Assembly: GCF_000375485.1 (NCBI RefSeq)
Contig: NZ_AQXE01000008.1
Span: 138,686-189,719, forward strand
From: Desulfovibrio oxyclinae DSM 11498
GTDB taxonomy: Bacteria > Desulfobacterota > Desulfovibrionia > Desulfovibrionales > Desulfovibrionaceae
Length of the DNA: 51,034 bases
Reading direction: 5' to 3'
Below, one piece after another: positions 50,744-51,034 of the stretch. Position 1 is the first letter of the stretch. Each line of letters opens with the position of its first letter. The notes under the pieces were generated by a model. That model did not search any database and was not told where the DNA came from. It saw only the letters and a program-made list of their open reading frames with translations. The position numbers and the translations under genes are program-made.

Positions 50744-51034
50744 CTAGAATGCGTTGGAATATTTGAAGGGCTGCGCCGCCCATGCGATGCCGAGGATGGT
50801 ATCGGCGTTGCCGTTAATCAGCGACGACGAGTTTATGACGTCGAAGCCGCCCGAGAAAAACGAAAACAGCCCGGGCGAGCCGAACGCCTGCTCAACCGTG
50901 TTGCCCTCAACCCACCGTTCAATATTGTTCCGGCCTCCGTCCATGTCAGAGGACACGAAAAACCAGTCCTGCGTGGCAGTTGCATTTTTTCCCAGCATGG
51001 CCAGGGGCAGAAAACCCAGATTTGCTCTCGGCCC
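50744..51034 (-). CDS. C-terminal part of a phage tail-fibre-like protein (5' end outside window)
   Basis: The open frame enters from the right edge and ends at 50744. The visible 96 residues (ATQDWFFVSSDMDGG, FSFFSGGFDVINSSSLINGNADTILGIAWAAQPFKYSN) resemble the repeated C-terminal beta-sandwich of tail fibres and phage head-decoration-like proteins. Ten nt separate it from the next gene. The start lies beyond the window. Confidence 0.6.
   Translation of the reverse strand, partial: GPRANLGFLPLAMLGKNATATQDWFFVSSDMDGGRNNIERWVEGNTVEQAFGSPGLFSFFSGGFDVINSSSLINGNADTILGIAWAAQPFKYSNAF

Larger units (their letters stand above)
36273..51034. mobile_element. Integrated element, most likely a prophage (right end beyond window)
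   Basis: Bounded on the left by the tRNA-Arg fragment and a tyrosine integrase. It contains an Xis-like protein, a methylase, a PRTRC cassette, a sliding clamp, a CII-like regulator, a repressor switch and phage tail genes at the right edge. Nearly all genes are tightly packed with ATGA overlaps. Its length is at least 14.7 kb. Capsid, terminase and lysis genes are not in view, so intact versus defective status cannot be judged. Confidence 0.85.

Noticed and set aside
36300..51034. CRISPR array or transposase within the element
   Set aside because: No regularly spaced repeats of CRISPR length and no transposase motif were seen.

Overview
The window comes from a GC-rich Gram-negative anaerobe, most likely a member of the Desulfovibrionales (sulfate-reducing bacteria). 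The indications are a complex I operon with no NADH-input genes, a molybdopterin oxidoreductase beside it, a haem-binding chemoreceptor of the DcrA type, many PAS and chemotaxis sensors, Rrf2 regulation and a Csd4/Csd6-type cell-shape pair that would suit a curved cell. This assignment is inferred from gene content. No rRNA or species marker is present.

Positions 1-36225 are chromosome. They hold, in order: the start of a nuo operon (nuoA-B-CD-H-I-J, leftward, running off the window); a divergent cytoplasmic molybdopterin oxidoreductase; the threonine-degradation pair kbl-tdh with a divergent Lrp/AsnC regulator; a soluble PAS/GAF histidine kinase; a TPR protein; a glnHPQ-type amino-acid ABC transporter with a terminator between binding protein and permease; two chemoreceptors; an Rrf2 regulator; a CbiM/CbiL-like metal-uptake pair without Q and O subunits; potABCD for polyamines; several very small genes; purB-pyrE, followed without a break by a likely cell-shape operon (Csd6-like YkuD protein, a membrane coiled-coil protein, Csd4-like M99 carboxypeptidase); and a hybrid histidine kinase.

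From 36273 to the right edge the window holds an integrated element, most likely a prophage. Its left end is the 3' part of a tRNA-Arg(ACG) gene, followed by repeats and a tyrosine integrase. A long leftward early region (47626 to 37576) starts at a repressor/Cro-like switch. It encodes a CII-like regulator, small Cys-rich proteins, an extra DnaN-like sliding clamp and a PRTRC cassette in the order E, C, F, B, ThiF. In that cassette C is ubiquitin-like, B is E2-like and ThiF is E1-like, and this ThiF carries a C-terminal ASCH domain that I would not expect in the family. An N6-methylase lacking a visible NPPY motif and an Xis-like HTH protein end the operon. The right edge has leftward tail genes, interrupted by an AT-richer cargo segment (48399-49985) beside a broken copy of the tail gene's 3' end.

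The most unusual content is the small ubiquitin-like conjugation cassette next to a phage-borne replication clamp. Its substrate cannot be read from the sequence. The complete tRNA-Arg and the right attachment site should lie beyond 51034.
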